Made by a program: the position numbers and the translations under genes. The notes under the pieces are model-generated. The model was given only the letters and a program-made list of their open reading frames with translations, did not search any database and was not told the DNA's origin. From contig CAUYLG010071768.1 of NCBI GenBank assembly GCA_963573385.1, forward strand, positions 16,083 through 80,082: 64,000 nt of DNA, written 5' to 3'. Position 1 is the stretch's first letter, and each line of letters opens with the position of its first letter. This DNA is from Cacajao melanocephalus (taxonomy: Eukaryota > Chordata > Mammalia > Primates > Pitheciidae). Shown piece by piece: positions 23,701 to 35,012 of the stretch.

Positions 23701-25396
23701 GCACTTCAAAAAGCCATTTGCTAGTCTTTAATTTTTGGTTACCTTAATAAGTGATTTCCTAACTTTCTGTCTGTCTCTGCAAATTCTGTGTATTGTTCAT
23801 TTATTTTGCGTAAACTTACAAAAACCAAGAGGTCACAGGGAAAGAAATGTATTTGTAATTAGGATTTCGTTTGCAATTATTTTTAGAGCAATTGAGACAA
23901 TGGAGAAGTCTTAATTGGTATTATACTTTCTAATGCAAATTCAAAGTTAAAGCAAGAAGGAGGTGTTTTAAATAATTCAGCAGCCAATGCACCAAATGAA
24001 CAATTAGTTAAATCTCTTTAAGGTCTCACGTATAGTAAACCATTAATGAAAACTATGTTGCTTAATCCACAGAAAGTGTTTTTTGTTTGCCATATGTTAC
24101 CAGGACTATCATTAAAACAGTCATGTATTATGAGGATGAGGCTTTAAAATGCTGTGCTGAGGCCCTGGGCTCTGGAACCACTGGCTAGGTCAGCACTTTG
24201 TGGTTTTAAGCAGCGATGTGCCTTGAGTAAGAAAAAGAGAATGAGGTTCCTTAATTCTTGAAATGCTTTAAAGACAGAAATTATGTACTTTTCTTTTTCT
24301 TTTTTGGAAGGGTGAAAATATCCTTAAATAGGTTTAGTACCATGATTGGTTAGCTCTCCTCAAGAATAATAACATCTGCCTTTGAATTTCAACGACTGTT
24401 CCAGACCAGCTGTCATTCGAACAGAGCTTTGAAATTTGCTGAAGTCAGGGCTTTTATGTGGCCCCCATTCTGACCATCAGAACCAGTCTACAGATGACTA
24501 GGTGAAGTCTGGTAGGAAAGAGTCTGGTAGAAAAGAACAGAAGAAATGCAGCTGCCATGCTGCGGACCAAACCCATGACCAAAGTCGTGTGGGACACTGA
24601 TCTTCAGCATAGCCAGTCACTCTGAGTTTGTCAGGGCTGCTGAAACTGTATTCCAGGTTTGCTCGCCCTGGTATTTTAAGATAATCAGTTGGTCACGTTC
24701 CTTAACTATGAAAATGCATGTCCTATTCAGGTAAGTACATATGACTAGAGGGAGGTGTAGGGTTGAATTAAGTGGGGTGAATGGTAAAAGGTTAATCTAG
24801 AATAATAGGAAAAAGGGTCACATTATGGAAAATGCTGGACAGAGAGGACTCGGGTCTCATAGAAACAGGTCTGAGACTGAAGCCTTACACGCATTTTGAC
24901 TTAGTCCCAGTAGTTTATTACACACTTGCCAAAGGAATTGTAACTAAAAATTTTATTTCCAACCATAACCCACAAGAATTGTATAGCCCCTAAAATATTC
25001 ATGTTATTGCTGCTGCATGTTCATGCTAGAATTTGAGATTTGCCTTCAGCTACACCTTAGCACAAAAGAAATCATACTAAAAATAATTGGCATAAAGCCA
25101 TCAACTTACTCATTTGCTCTCTTTCACTGTAAGACAATAAACAAATTAAATGATTTCTCATTTGGCTTTACACATTTGCATATTTAAATGTTTGGAAACT
25201 TCCCTGCTAAGGAAATTGAGCCTCATCAGACAGCCTAGCAGTGAGTGAATACCTAAATATTTCAAATGTATTAATTCTTTCTGATCGTTGTTAGAAATTT
25301 TCATCAACTATTATACTACATCAATGGCATATTGTTGAATAAATGAAGCAGATTAACACAGCAGTATGCTATTGTGAAAAAAAGGTGATATACACA
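20791..25396. other. Repeat-poor unique interval (candidate non-coding element region)
   Basis: About 4.6 kb with no Alu, L1 or LTR that I can see, unlike its surroundings. A weak L2 3' remnant lies at about 21590-21690 ('cagtgcctagcccagagcct'). From 23.5 to 25.3 kb the sequence is rich in TAAT/ATTA core motifs and contains an octamer, atttgcat, at about 25174. Whether it is conserved cannot be judged here. No coding gene is supported. Confidence 0.5.
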
Positions 25397-25397
25397 T

Positions 25398-25443
<46 letters not shown>

Positions 25444-25447
25444 TACA
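25397..25447 (+). repeat. Compound (TA)n(CA)n microsatellite
   Basis: About 11 AT units followed directly by about 12 AC units. Such compound repeats are usually length-polymorphic. Confidence 0.95.
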
Positions 25448-25504
25448 TATTTTCCAAATACATATAATGTGGTAACACACATCCACATAAAAACCAGTAT
25501 GTCA

Positions 25505-25761
25505 GCTTTGGGAGACTGGGGTAGGAGGGATACTTGAGGCCAGGAGTTCAAGATCAGTCTGGATAACATAGTGAGATCCTGTCTCTACAAAACAAAAAGT
25601 ATAAAAATTTGCTGGGCATGGTGGTGTATGCCTGTAGTCCCAGCTTACTCAGGAGGCTGAGATGGTAGGATCATTTTAGCCCAGGAGTTCAAGACTGCAG
25701 TGAGATATTGCCACTGTACTCTAGCCTGGGCAACGGAGCAAAAGCCCATTGCAAACAAAGC
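25505..25761 (+). mobile_element. 5'-truncated Alu (old), sense
   Basis: It starts at the 'gctttgggagactggg' position, about 35 bp into Alu, and continues through both arms to an A-rich tail. A perfect 16-bp target-site duplication (aaaaaccagtatgtca) sits at 25489-25504 and 25762-25777, so the truncation happened at insertion and not by later deletion. Confidence 0.9.
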
Positions 25762-25777
25762 AAAAACCAGTATGTCA

Positions 25778-26389
25778 CTATCCCATGAGTACAGCTCAAG
25801 TCATATTACACATTTAAAAGCCAAATTAGAATGGTCCTGAGTCCCTCTTCTGTTTGATTTTCTAGTTTTTTACAAAATTCGCTTCCCAAAATATTTCTGA
25901 GAGACTCAGGAATGCTCACATACATTTAAAAAAAAATGTCCCAAAGCAAGGCAGTTTGATGTCCAAGTGTTCCAGTTGACAAAAGGTACACAAATACACA
26001 CACACTTGCACATTCACATCTACATATACACATTGCCTTTCTCCAGGCTGTATACCACCCACAGAACCTAAATTGAAACAACTTTCTTGAATTCATTATC
26101 CAGTGTGAAGAAGCATTCAGCCAAGCCTCATTTACTTCCTTCTCCACTTACTCTTCTCACAACAACTATAATAAAACACATGCCTCTAGAAAGAGTAAGT
26201 TCTCAGCATACTTCAAATTGGATACAGATGGTTAGAAACAACAACAAAAACAACTTCTTCCACCTTCATCCAGCCCTATGGCCAATCTCAATTCATTGAC
26301 ACTCACTCAACTCTGGATTAAGATATTTTAAGTCCAAATGGCCAACTTTTGTTCAGGAAAACAAAACACTCAAGAGGACTTCTGGTTTC
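25778..26389. other. Unannotated intergenic sequence
   Basis: AC-rich text near 25990-26030 is low complexity. No gene or clear repeat is recognised. The start of the following L1 is uncertain by about 50 bp. Confidence 0.45.
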
Positions 26390-27894
26390 AAACATAACAC
26401 CAAAACAAGCTGGTTTCACCCCATCCCCTTTTCCTCCAAGAAAACCAAAATCAAATATACAGTACCAAGATTATTACCTGCAAAGTTCCAGAACTCAAAT
26501 ATGAGGATGAGACAGTTCCGGTGACCACAAAGATGTTAAAAAAACTATGAGAAGATGGTAAGAGAATCAGGCTTCCATATCTACAGCACCTCTTATGCTG
26601 CTCTCTGCCCCCCAGAACCAAGTGCACAAAAAATTCCTCCCTAATTCATGGTTTCTTCACTGAAAAAAGTTAGACTGAGGTGAACAAATAGCTTCTCCCT
26701 TATCTTGGGTTCTTAGGCAGGAAACCTACCCTTGCCTCAACTCACAGGAAGCACTGAGAGTACCTGAAGGGAGAACTATCCCACAGGACAGCCAGAGACA
26801 AAGGGGGAAGACAGACTACTATTCCCAATGCTGGAAACTTCTTTGTAACGCAACCAACCAAGTGAGAGAGTTTGTTCAACAGCATCGTGCTTTAGGAGCT
26901 TCATTCCACAGGTCTTATGGGCACAAGTCAGCCTTCCCACACTACTGGGACATCCCCTTTGGGACATCCCTTATTTGAGATGGGTGGCACTCTGAATGTT
27001 TCCTAGATCTGAAGCAAACCTAGGCTTAAGGCACAATCTAGTACTGAAAAAGAAGCAGCAACCTAGCAGGAATAAAATTTTAAAACAAAATCAAATTTTG
27101 TTTAAAAACAAAATTACAAATAATTGTTAAGCAAACATATCCAATAAAAAAGAAAAAAACAAGCCAGACAGAGAGGATGGCAATAAATAACCAATTCTTC
27201 AATGCAAAGCCATATACATCCACAAGAAACAATAGCAAAATGGGAATCCTGATCTCTTCAGATAGGCAAAGCAAGGAATGAGTGACTCACCCTAACAAGA
27301 TGGTAATATGTGAACTCTCTGACCAAAAATTCAGAATAGCCATCTTAAGAAAACTCAGAAAAAAATAAAACTTAACCAAATAACATATAAAGGGGCTTCA
27401 ATTCATCTGCTAACAGACTTCTCAATAGAAACCATATAGGCTAGTAAGAAGAGGAATGACATTTTTAAAATGCAAAAAGAAAAATCTGCCATCCAAGAAT
27501 ATTGTATCCAGCAAAGTTATCCTTCAAATATGAAGAAGTGATAAAGTATTTCCCAGAAAGACAAAAGCTAAAGGAATTCACCAGCACTAGATCTGTCTAA
27601 CAAGAAATGCTAAAAGGAGTTCTTCAATCTGGAAGAAGAAAAAAACAACAACACTAATGTGCAAAAAGAAATTAGTTGAAGGTATAAAACCTACTGGTAA
27701 AATTAAGTACCTAGCCTAACCTGGAAGACTCCACTACTGTAATTATGGTGTGCAATGCACTCCTAACTCTAGTATAAAGTCCAAAAGACAAATCTATCAA
27801 AATATACCTGCAGCAACCTGATAAGAGATAGACAAAATAAAATATGGAAATTGATAGAATATAAAGTCAAAATGGTCAGGGAAGAACAATATAG

Positions 27895-28566
27895 GGAATC
27901 CATGAGCCCCATACATTGGTGTGCCAGAATGTAGGGATCCATGAGCCCCACATTGGGCATCAGAATGTACAGAGCCAGCCCTATATCACCCATGGGTACC
28001 CTGAGTTCAGTAGTGACAAAGGAATGAGAAAAAGATTGAGAGAAAAAGTGGGACCAGGGGACCATCAATTTATTACTTTGGAGGTGACAGTGAAGGCCCA
28101 AGCTCTGATCATCCACACTATTTATTGATTACAGTCACTTTGATCTCCAGGGTAGAGGTGGAGTTATGATGGGATCAATCAGTGAGCCAGAAGTGAATCA
28201 GTGAGCCGGAACTTGTATATCATCCTAAGGATTGATAACAGTGGCAGTCTGGGAGCTTCACAAAATGAGAGCATGTGGTTATCTTTAGCTTATTATCTAT
28301 GTGAAGCTGGTGGGACACGGGCCTTACAAGGAGCCTGCAAGTCTGGCTATGTCATAGTGCTACAAAGGGGTTTTACGTCCTTGAGCACAATGTTTATGGT
28401 AACAGAGGGTAGGTCACCCTGCACCGGAACAGAGGCATGGAGAGGCCTTCCTCCTTAGAGGCCTCCTGTGGCCTTCCACAGTTTGTTGTTCCTTGTTTAT
28501 ACGTTACTCACAACCAGTTTATGTAGGCACTCTGTAAGTCCTTTCTCCTTTGCTATTTTTCCCAAC
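27895..28566 (-). mobile_element. Class II ERV (HERV-K-like) LTR, antisense, with primer-site remnants
   Basis: Read on the minus strand, an LTR of about 600 bp starts 'tgttgggaaaaatag' at 28566 and ends near 27967. An aataaa poly-A signal lies on that strand at about 28069-28074. Next to the LTR 3' end, at 27941-27962, is the complement of a lysine-tRNA primer-binding site (gagccccacattgggcat on +), the class II type. A diverged second copy of this motif, in a ~38-bp direct repeat, lies at about 27902-27930. No gag, pol or env sequence remains. The family subgroup is not assigned. Confidence 0.7.
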
Positions 28567-28808
28567 AAATAAAGTATAGAGGGCTTTTTTCATTATTTCC
28601 TTATTTGTTTCTATTATTTTCTTCATGATCTAAGTTGGAATCTCTTTTGAATAACTTGTGATATTTTTGGTAAGCCTCATGGTAATCACAAAGCAATAAC
28701 CTATTACCAATTTACTAAAAATAAAAAGCAACAAATTGAAACATACTACCATTGAAAATTACTTAACCACAAAGGAGAACAGTAAGAAACAAAAATACGA
28801 GTTACAAA

Positions 28809-31594
28809 ATGACCAGAAGCAAACAATAAAATAGCAGTAGTAAGTCCTTATTTACTCAATAACACTGAACATAAATGGACTCAGTTCTCCAATTAAAAAT
28901 CATAGAATGGTTGAATGGATAAAGAAACAAGACTCATTATATGCTGCCCACAAAAAAAACTCACTTCACCTATAAAGATACACATAGACTGAAAGTAAAG
29001 GGGTAGAAAAAGATGTTCTATGCAACTGGAAGCTACAAAACAGCAGGAGTAGCTGTAATGTATATCAGATGAAATAAACTATAAATCAAAGACTATAAAG
29101 AGAGACAAATAAGGTCACTATAAAGTGATAAAGGGGTAGATTGAGCAAGAGGATATAACAATTATAAATATTTAGGCACTCAACACCAGAGCTCCCAGGT
29201 ACATAAACCAAACATTAATAGATCTAAAGGGAGAGATAGACTGTAATACAATAATAGTATGGGGACTTCAGCACCCTACTCTCAGTAATGAACAGATCAT
29301 ATAGAGAGAAAATGAACAAAGAAACATCAGTTAGGCCTGACATTTCCAGAACATTTCCCCCATCTTCTGGAGAATGCACAATAGTTTCATTAGCACAAGG
29401 AACATTCACTAGACTAGATTATATCTTAGGTTACCACACAAATCTTAATAAATTCAAAAGTAGAACCTATATCAAGTATCTTTCCTGAACACATGGAATA
29501 AAACTAGAAATCAATAACAAGAGGTACCTTGGAAAATACACAAACACATGGAAATTAAACAATATGCTGCCAAACAACCATTGGGTCACTGAAGAAATTA
29601 AAAAGGAAATTTAAAAATTTATTGAAAAGAATGAAAATGGACATATAATATACCAAAATCTAAATAAGATTAAGACTAAAAATACAGAATATCAGTGAAA
29701 CAAAAAGTAGTTTTTTTAAAGGCCAACAAAATCAATAAAATCTTACCCAAATTACCAAAGAAAAAAAGACAGAACACCCAAAAAATAAAATCAGAAGTGA
29801 AGGAGATATAACAACTGAGATCACAGAAATACAAATAATTAGAGATTATTATGAACAACTATACACCAACAAATGTGAAACGCTACAAGAAACAGATAAA
29901 TACCTAGACCACATACAACCACCAAGATTAAACCATGAAGAAGTAGAAACCCTCAACAAATCAATAACAAGTAATAAGATCAAAGCCATAATAAAAAGTT
30001 CTGTATTAAAGAGAAGCCAAGAATCTAATGGCCTTTCTGCTGAGTTCTGTCAAACATGTAAAGAAGAACTAATACCAATCTAATAAAACGCTTTAAAAAT
30101 CATTGAAGAGGAAAGAACACTTCCAAACTCTTTCTACAAGGCCATCGTCACCTTGATACCAAAACCAGACAAACTGAGTGCAGTATCACACACCTGTGGT
30201 CTCAACTACTTAGGAGTCTAAGGTGAGTGGATCTCTTGAGCCCAGGAGTTTGAGTGCATCCTAGGCAACATAGTGAAACCTACCTCTAAAAAAAAGAAAT
30301 TAATGAACTGGACAAAGACACAACAGAAAAAGCAAACTGCAGGCCAAAACACTGATGTACATAGATGCAAAAATTCTCAATGGAATACTAGCAAAGTGAA
30401 TTCAAGAACACATTAAAAGATCATTAGCCATGATCAAGTGAGATTCATCCCAGAGATAAAAGATGGCTCAACATAAGCAAATCAATAAACATGATATATC
30501 ACATTAACAGAACCAGGAAGAAAAACCATATTATCATTTCAACAGAAGCTGAAAAAATATTCAATAAAATCCAATTATGATAAAAACCCACATCAAATTG
30601 AGTATAGAAAGAACATACCTCAACGTAATAAAAGCCATACATGACAAACCAACAGCAAACACTGTACTGAATGGGGAAAAACTGAAAGCTTTTCCTCTAA
30701 GATATGGAACAAGACAAGGATGCCCACTGTTAACACTTTTATTCAACATAATACTGGAAGTCTTGGACAGATCATTTAGCCTAAATAAAGAAATAACAGA
30801 CATCCAAGTTTGAAAGGAATAAGTCATATTAGTCTTGCTAGCAAATGACATAATCTTATACTTAGAAAAACCTAAAGACCTACCACGAAAACTGTTAGAA
30901 CTGATAAACAAATTCCGTAAGTTTGCAGGTTATAAAATCAACATACAAGAATAGATAGTACAATTTGAAAGGGAAATTTAAAAAGCAATCCCATTTACAA
31001 TAGCTACAAAGAACATAAAATACCTAGAAATCAATTTAACCAAAAAAGTGAAAGATTTATGCAAAGGAAACTATAAAAAACTTTAATGCAAGAAATTGAA
31101 GATAATACACATAATATGAAAGGATATTTCATGCTCATATTATGGCAAAATTAATATTATTAAAATGGCAATTCTACCCAAAGCAATCTATAGATTGAAT
31201 GCAATTGCTATTAAATACCAATGTCATTCTTCACAGTAAAAAAAAATTCCTAAAATTTGTATGGAACCATAAAAGATACCAAACTAGCCAAAGCAAACCT
31301 GACCAAAAGAATACACCTGAAGCATCACATTATCTGAACTTAAACTACACTACAAAGCTATAGTAAACAAATCAGTTTGGTACTGGCACAAAGACAGATA
31401 CACAGACCAATGGAATAAAAGAGAGAACCCAGATATAAATTCACGTATTTACAGTCAACCCATTTTTGACAAGGCACCAAGAACCTACAATGGGATAAGG
31501 ACAGTCTTTCAGTAAACAATGCTGAGAAAACTAGATGACCATATGTAGAAGAATGAAACTAGACCCCTACTTCTCGCCATATATAAAAATCAAA
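28809..31594 (+). pseudogene. Decayed L1 ORF2 (older copy), 3'-truncated
   Basis: ORF2 text begins near 28809 (atgaccag...) with an endonuclease-like region to about 29500, then reverse transcriptase. A readable piece at 30577-30813 carries the RT motif GTRQGCPLL. About 30 bp further on, the catalytic box reads LAND instead of the usual F-A-D-D, so the first catalytic aspartate is lost. Stops and frameshifts are frequent. An Alu monomer interrupts it at 30174-30310. It encodes no functional protein. Confidence 0.8.
30174..30310 (+). mobile_element. FLAM-like Alu left monomer
   Basis: A single Alu arm from a 'gcagtatcacacacctgtgg' block to a short A-rich tail, inserted in L1 ORF2. The flanking repeat gacaaa at 30168-30173 and 30311-30316 rejoins the L1 sequence cleanly. 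Confidence 0.8.
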
Positions 31595-34290
31595 TCAAGG
31601 GGGAGTGGCCAAGATGGCCAACAAGAAGCAGCTAGTGTGTGGCTCTCAGGGAGAGGAATGCAAGGGGTGACTAAATACAGCACCTGCAACTGAAACATCC
31701 AGGTATTAAAAGTAATGGCAAAAACTGCAATTACTTTTGCACCAACCTAACACATGCATTGAGATTAATTCAGGAAACAGGTTGACTCATGGAGAACAAA
31801 GAAAAGCAAGGCAGAATGACAGCCCATCTGGGAATGACATGGAGCTGAGGGAACCTCCCCCACCCAAGGAAGCAGTTAGTGCATATGCATCCCCAGGAGC
31901 CCATGCTTCTCCAACAGGTCTTTGCACCCCTCAGGTCAGGAAATACACTTGTTAACCCACTCCACTGGGCCCATAGTCTGACACACAGAGCCATGTGGAA
32001 TCTTGACAGAGCAGCCACTCAGGCACATATAGAGATCTGGGAACCTTAGCTACTCTAGCTTTCTAGGCTATCTGGCAAAAGTAGCTGCAACTTCCAGCAA
32101 AGTGGGAGGTTAGACCACCACACATACCCCTAGGAAAGATATTGAATCCAAAAAGCTGAGCAGCAATAGTCTCTGGGCCCCACTTCCATGGCCCCTCGCA
32201 TGATAAGAACTACTGGCTTGGAATTCCAGCCAGCCACCAGAAGTAGCACTGCGCCTCCCTGGGATGGAACTCCCAGGGGTCAGGGAGAGAGTTGGGTCAC
32301 CATCCTTGCTGTTTGGGTAACTTAGCTGTTCCAGCCTTCAGGCTTTGGAGTGTCCAAGATGACGGGGGGGCTGAAGCAGACCCCCAGCACAACACAGCTG
32401 CTCTACAAAAACATGGCCAGACTACTTTTTAAAGCAGGTCCTGTTCCTCTTCACTAAGCACCTCCAGCCACGTCCTACAGGTGTGTTTGGGCTGGCCAGA
32501 GATCCATCCCTCCCTGGATAGAGCTCCCAGGGAGAGGGGTAGGCTTCAATATTTGCTATTTGCAGCCTTCACTCATGATACCTCCAGGTACTGGAAAATC
32601 TGAGTGAACTAGTGACCAGAGTAGACCCCCAGCATACCACAGCAGTCCAATGGAAAAGTGGTCAGTCTGTTACGTGGATGCCCATTCCCATATCTCCTCA
32701 CTGGGAAGGTTCTCCAGGCCTGGGCCTCCACTCACCCCCTGCCAGAGCTCTCAAGCCAGTAGAAACTTGGCAACTCCCTGGAAAAAGCCTCCAGGGGCAA
32801 CTGAATGCTACCCTACCACTGCCTCTGCAGAACTGTCCTTGCCACCTTTGGACTAATGAAGGAGCAAAGACCCCAAGTACCTTATCCACACCTCTAATGA
32901 GCTGCAGTCAACCAAAGGAGAAAAGGCCAGTCTGTATCTCATGGGTCCCACATACCCTTCACTGCTCATCAACACACAGGGAACCTGTGGCTTAAGCCCA
33001 CAGCACACATCTTCCATCCTGGGCTGATAGCACTGAGTGATTGCTGACTCACATTTCACTGGAGTGGAGCGCCCAGGAGCCAAGCAAAGTGGTGGGGCAG
33101 CAAGCCAGCTGATGTGGAGCCCAGAGGATATCGTGCTGGAGTGTCCACAGTGAAAGACGGCCAAGGACAGCCCATCTCCCTAGCCTTAATTTGCTCCCAT
33201 AAGAGACTTTAGCTCTAGGGGAATGGCCTGACCTGATCTCTGCAAAGCAGTCTTGCACGCCAGATAGGCTTGGTCTGACCTGAGTACCCTTTGGTCTGCT
33301 GGCCTCTACTGGGGCCCCAGCCTGGCACACCTGCTTGCAGGGCAGTCTTGGGTGTCCTGGATACTCACAACATAGCTTCTGCGCTGCCGGGGAATGTGTC
33401 TTACTGGTAGTGAGCTCCAGGGAGGTGGCCCCTATAGCCACGCACCAGACCACACACTCCCTCCCCATATTGCAGCTTTCCCCGGGCCCACAGCAACTCC
33501 CCACACCACTTTGCTGGCTGCACAGTCAGGTTTTGCTTTACTTACCCCACCAGCATGCAAGAGTGCATTCCACGCCCCCACTCCCCTCACTGACTGCCAT
33601 TGCAGATGGACCTTTGACTGGCACAGAGCCAGCAAGCCCTGCGTCGGCCAGCACCTCACCCTTGCACTAACACTGTGCAGAGAACAGTGGATCCTCCCAC
33701 ACCCTGAATGATCATGCCTGCTTGCTGGGCACAGAGAAGGCACCCAGACCTGTGCTGGCCAGTACTCTACCGCCAAGCCAACACCACCTCCAGTGCAACA
33801 GCACATACAGTCTCCAGCAGGGCCTCACCCCAACCCCTCATCAGCTGTGTTGCCACCGCCATTGTGGTGAATGCCTGCAAGAAGGCAGACACCCCTTTAA
33901 CCACTAGCACTCAGCTGCAGCTGCTGCACCTCAGCCCCACCCAGTGCAGTGGACTCCAAACCTCTAGGAGCCAGAGAACAAAGTCAGAGTCCCGTACAAG
34001 TCCTCCAGAGTTACAGCACACAGTCCAGGAGTTGGGAGCTAAGCATTGGCCCCCTAAAATCTCCCAGAAATGAAGTCAGTCTGCTGAATCCATCTTATAC
34101 CACAATCAAACCCTCAAGGTCATCACATAGGATAAAAGAAAAAAAAACATTCAAAGGTCAGCAACCTCAAAGATTGAAGGTAGATAAGCCCACAAAGATG
34201 AGAAAGAATCAGCACAAGAACACTGAAAACTCAGAAAGCCAGAGAGCCTTTTTTCCTCCAAATGACCACATCACCTCACCAGCAAGGGTT
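31595..34290 (+). repeat. L1 5'UTR (long, with internal tandem units)
   Basis: About 2.7 kb, much longer than the ~0.9 kb of young human L1. Related blocks recur at a period near 245-257 bp: a 'ctccctgg...actcccaggg' block near 32255 and again near 32511, and 'agacccccagca' at 32379 and 32624. Antisense open frames here (up to 151 codons at 33049-33504) are GC-rich chance frames; they resemble no cellular protein I know. Confidence 0.65.
31705..31750 (+). mobile_element. Half of a MADE1 mariner MITE
   Basis: A 46-bp block ending 'ttttgcaccaacctaa' equals one arm plus the centre of MADE1, the 80-bp Hsmar1-derived element behind the miR-548 family. The other arm is missing apart from a possible leftover aggt just upstream. 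It cannot form the usual long hairpin. Confidence 0.85.
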
Positions 34291-34299
34291 CAGAACTGA

Positions 34300-35012
34300 G
34301 CTGAGACGCTGAAATGACAGAAATAGAATTCAGAATACGGATATGAAGTGAAGATCATTGAGCTACAGGAGTGCATTGAAACCCAATGCAAGGAAGCTAA
34401 GAATCGTGATAAAACAATGCAGGAGCTGACAGACGAAATAGCCAGTATAGAAAAAAAAGCTGACCTGATCGAGCTGAAAAACATACTACAGGAATTTCGT
34501 AATGCAATCATGAGTATTAATAGAAGAATAGACCAAGCAGAGGAAAGAATCTCAGAGCTTGAAGACTGACTTTCTGAAATAAGACAGGCAGAAAAGAACA
34601 GAGAAAAAAGAATGAAAAGGAATGAACAAAACCTCCAAGAAATATGGGATTATGTAGAGAGACTGAATCTATGACTGATGGTGTTCCTGAAAGAGATGGG
34701 GAGAATGGAACCAATTTGGAAAACATATTTCAGGATGTTATCAATGAAAACTTCCTCAACGTGACTAGAGAGGCCAACATTAAAATTCAGGAAGTGCAGA
34801 GAACCCCAGTAAGATACTTTACAAGAAGATCATCCCAAGGACACATAATCATCAGATTCTCCAAGGTTAACATGGAAAAAAAAATGTTAAAGGCAGCTAG
34901 AGAGAAAGATCAGGTTACCTACAAAGTGAGGCCCATCAGACTAACAGCGGACCTCTCAGCTGAAACCCGACAACACAGAGAGATTGGAGGGCCAGTATTC
35001 AACATTCTTTAA
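34300..35012 (+). pseudogene. Decayed L1 ORF1
   Basis: Two readable parts lie in different frames. 34348-34569 is a charged, leucine-spaced segment (TMQELTDEIASIEKKADLIE) matching the ORF1p coiled coil. 34644-35012 carries RNA-binding and C-terminal-like text (VRPIRLTADLSAETRQ). A stop after the first part and the frame change prevent a full-length product. ORF1p is normally the trimeric RNA-binding chaperone of the L1 particle. Confidence 0.8.

Larger units (their letters stand above)
26390..31594 (+). mobile_element. Older L1, sense, 3'-truncated, interrupted by an ERV LTR
   Basis: L1 number 1 of two in series. A 5'UTR-like part is at about 26390-27320. ORF1 is mostly deleted: the text passes from an early ORF1-like block near 27330 to the ORF1 3' part near 27390. 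The inter-ORF region runs to about 27890. A class II LTR interrupts it at 27967-28566, and ORF2 follows from about 28809. It stops at 31594, roughly three quarters through ORF2, exactly where the next L1 starts. The missing ORF2 end is not found downstream of that second L1. Confidence 0.8.

Noticed and set aside
27090..27120. AT-rich inverted repeat with 10-bp arms
   Set aside because: It is made of A and T runs inside an L1 5' region, so low complexity explains it.
30577..30813. Reverse-transcriptase-like open frame as a gene
   Set aside because: It is a surviving piece of a decayed L1 ORF2 with a mutated catalytic box and stops on both sides.
33049..33806. Antisense open frames of 151 and 124 codons
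   Set aside because: They lie inside the L1 5'UTR, overlap each other and sense frames, and have no recognisable protein similarity. I had no basis to call them the primate L1 antisense ORF0.
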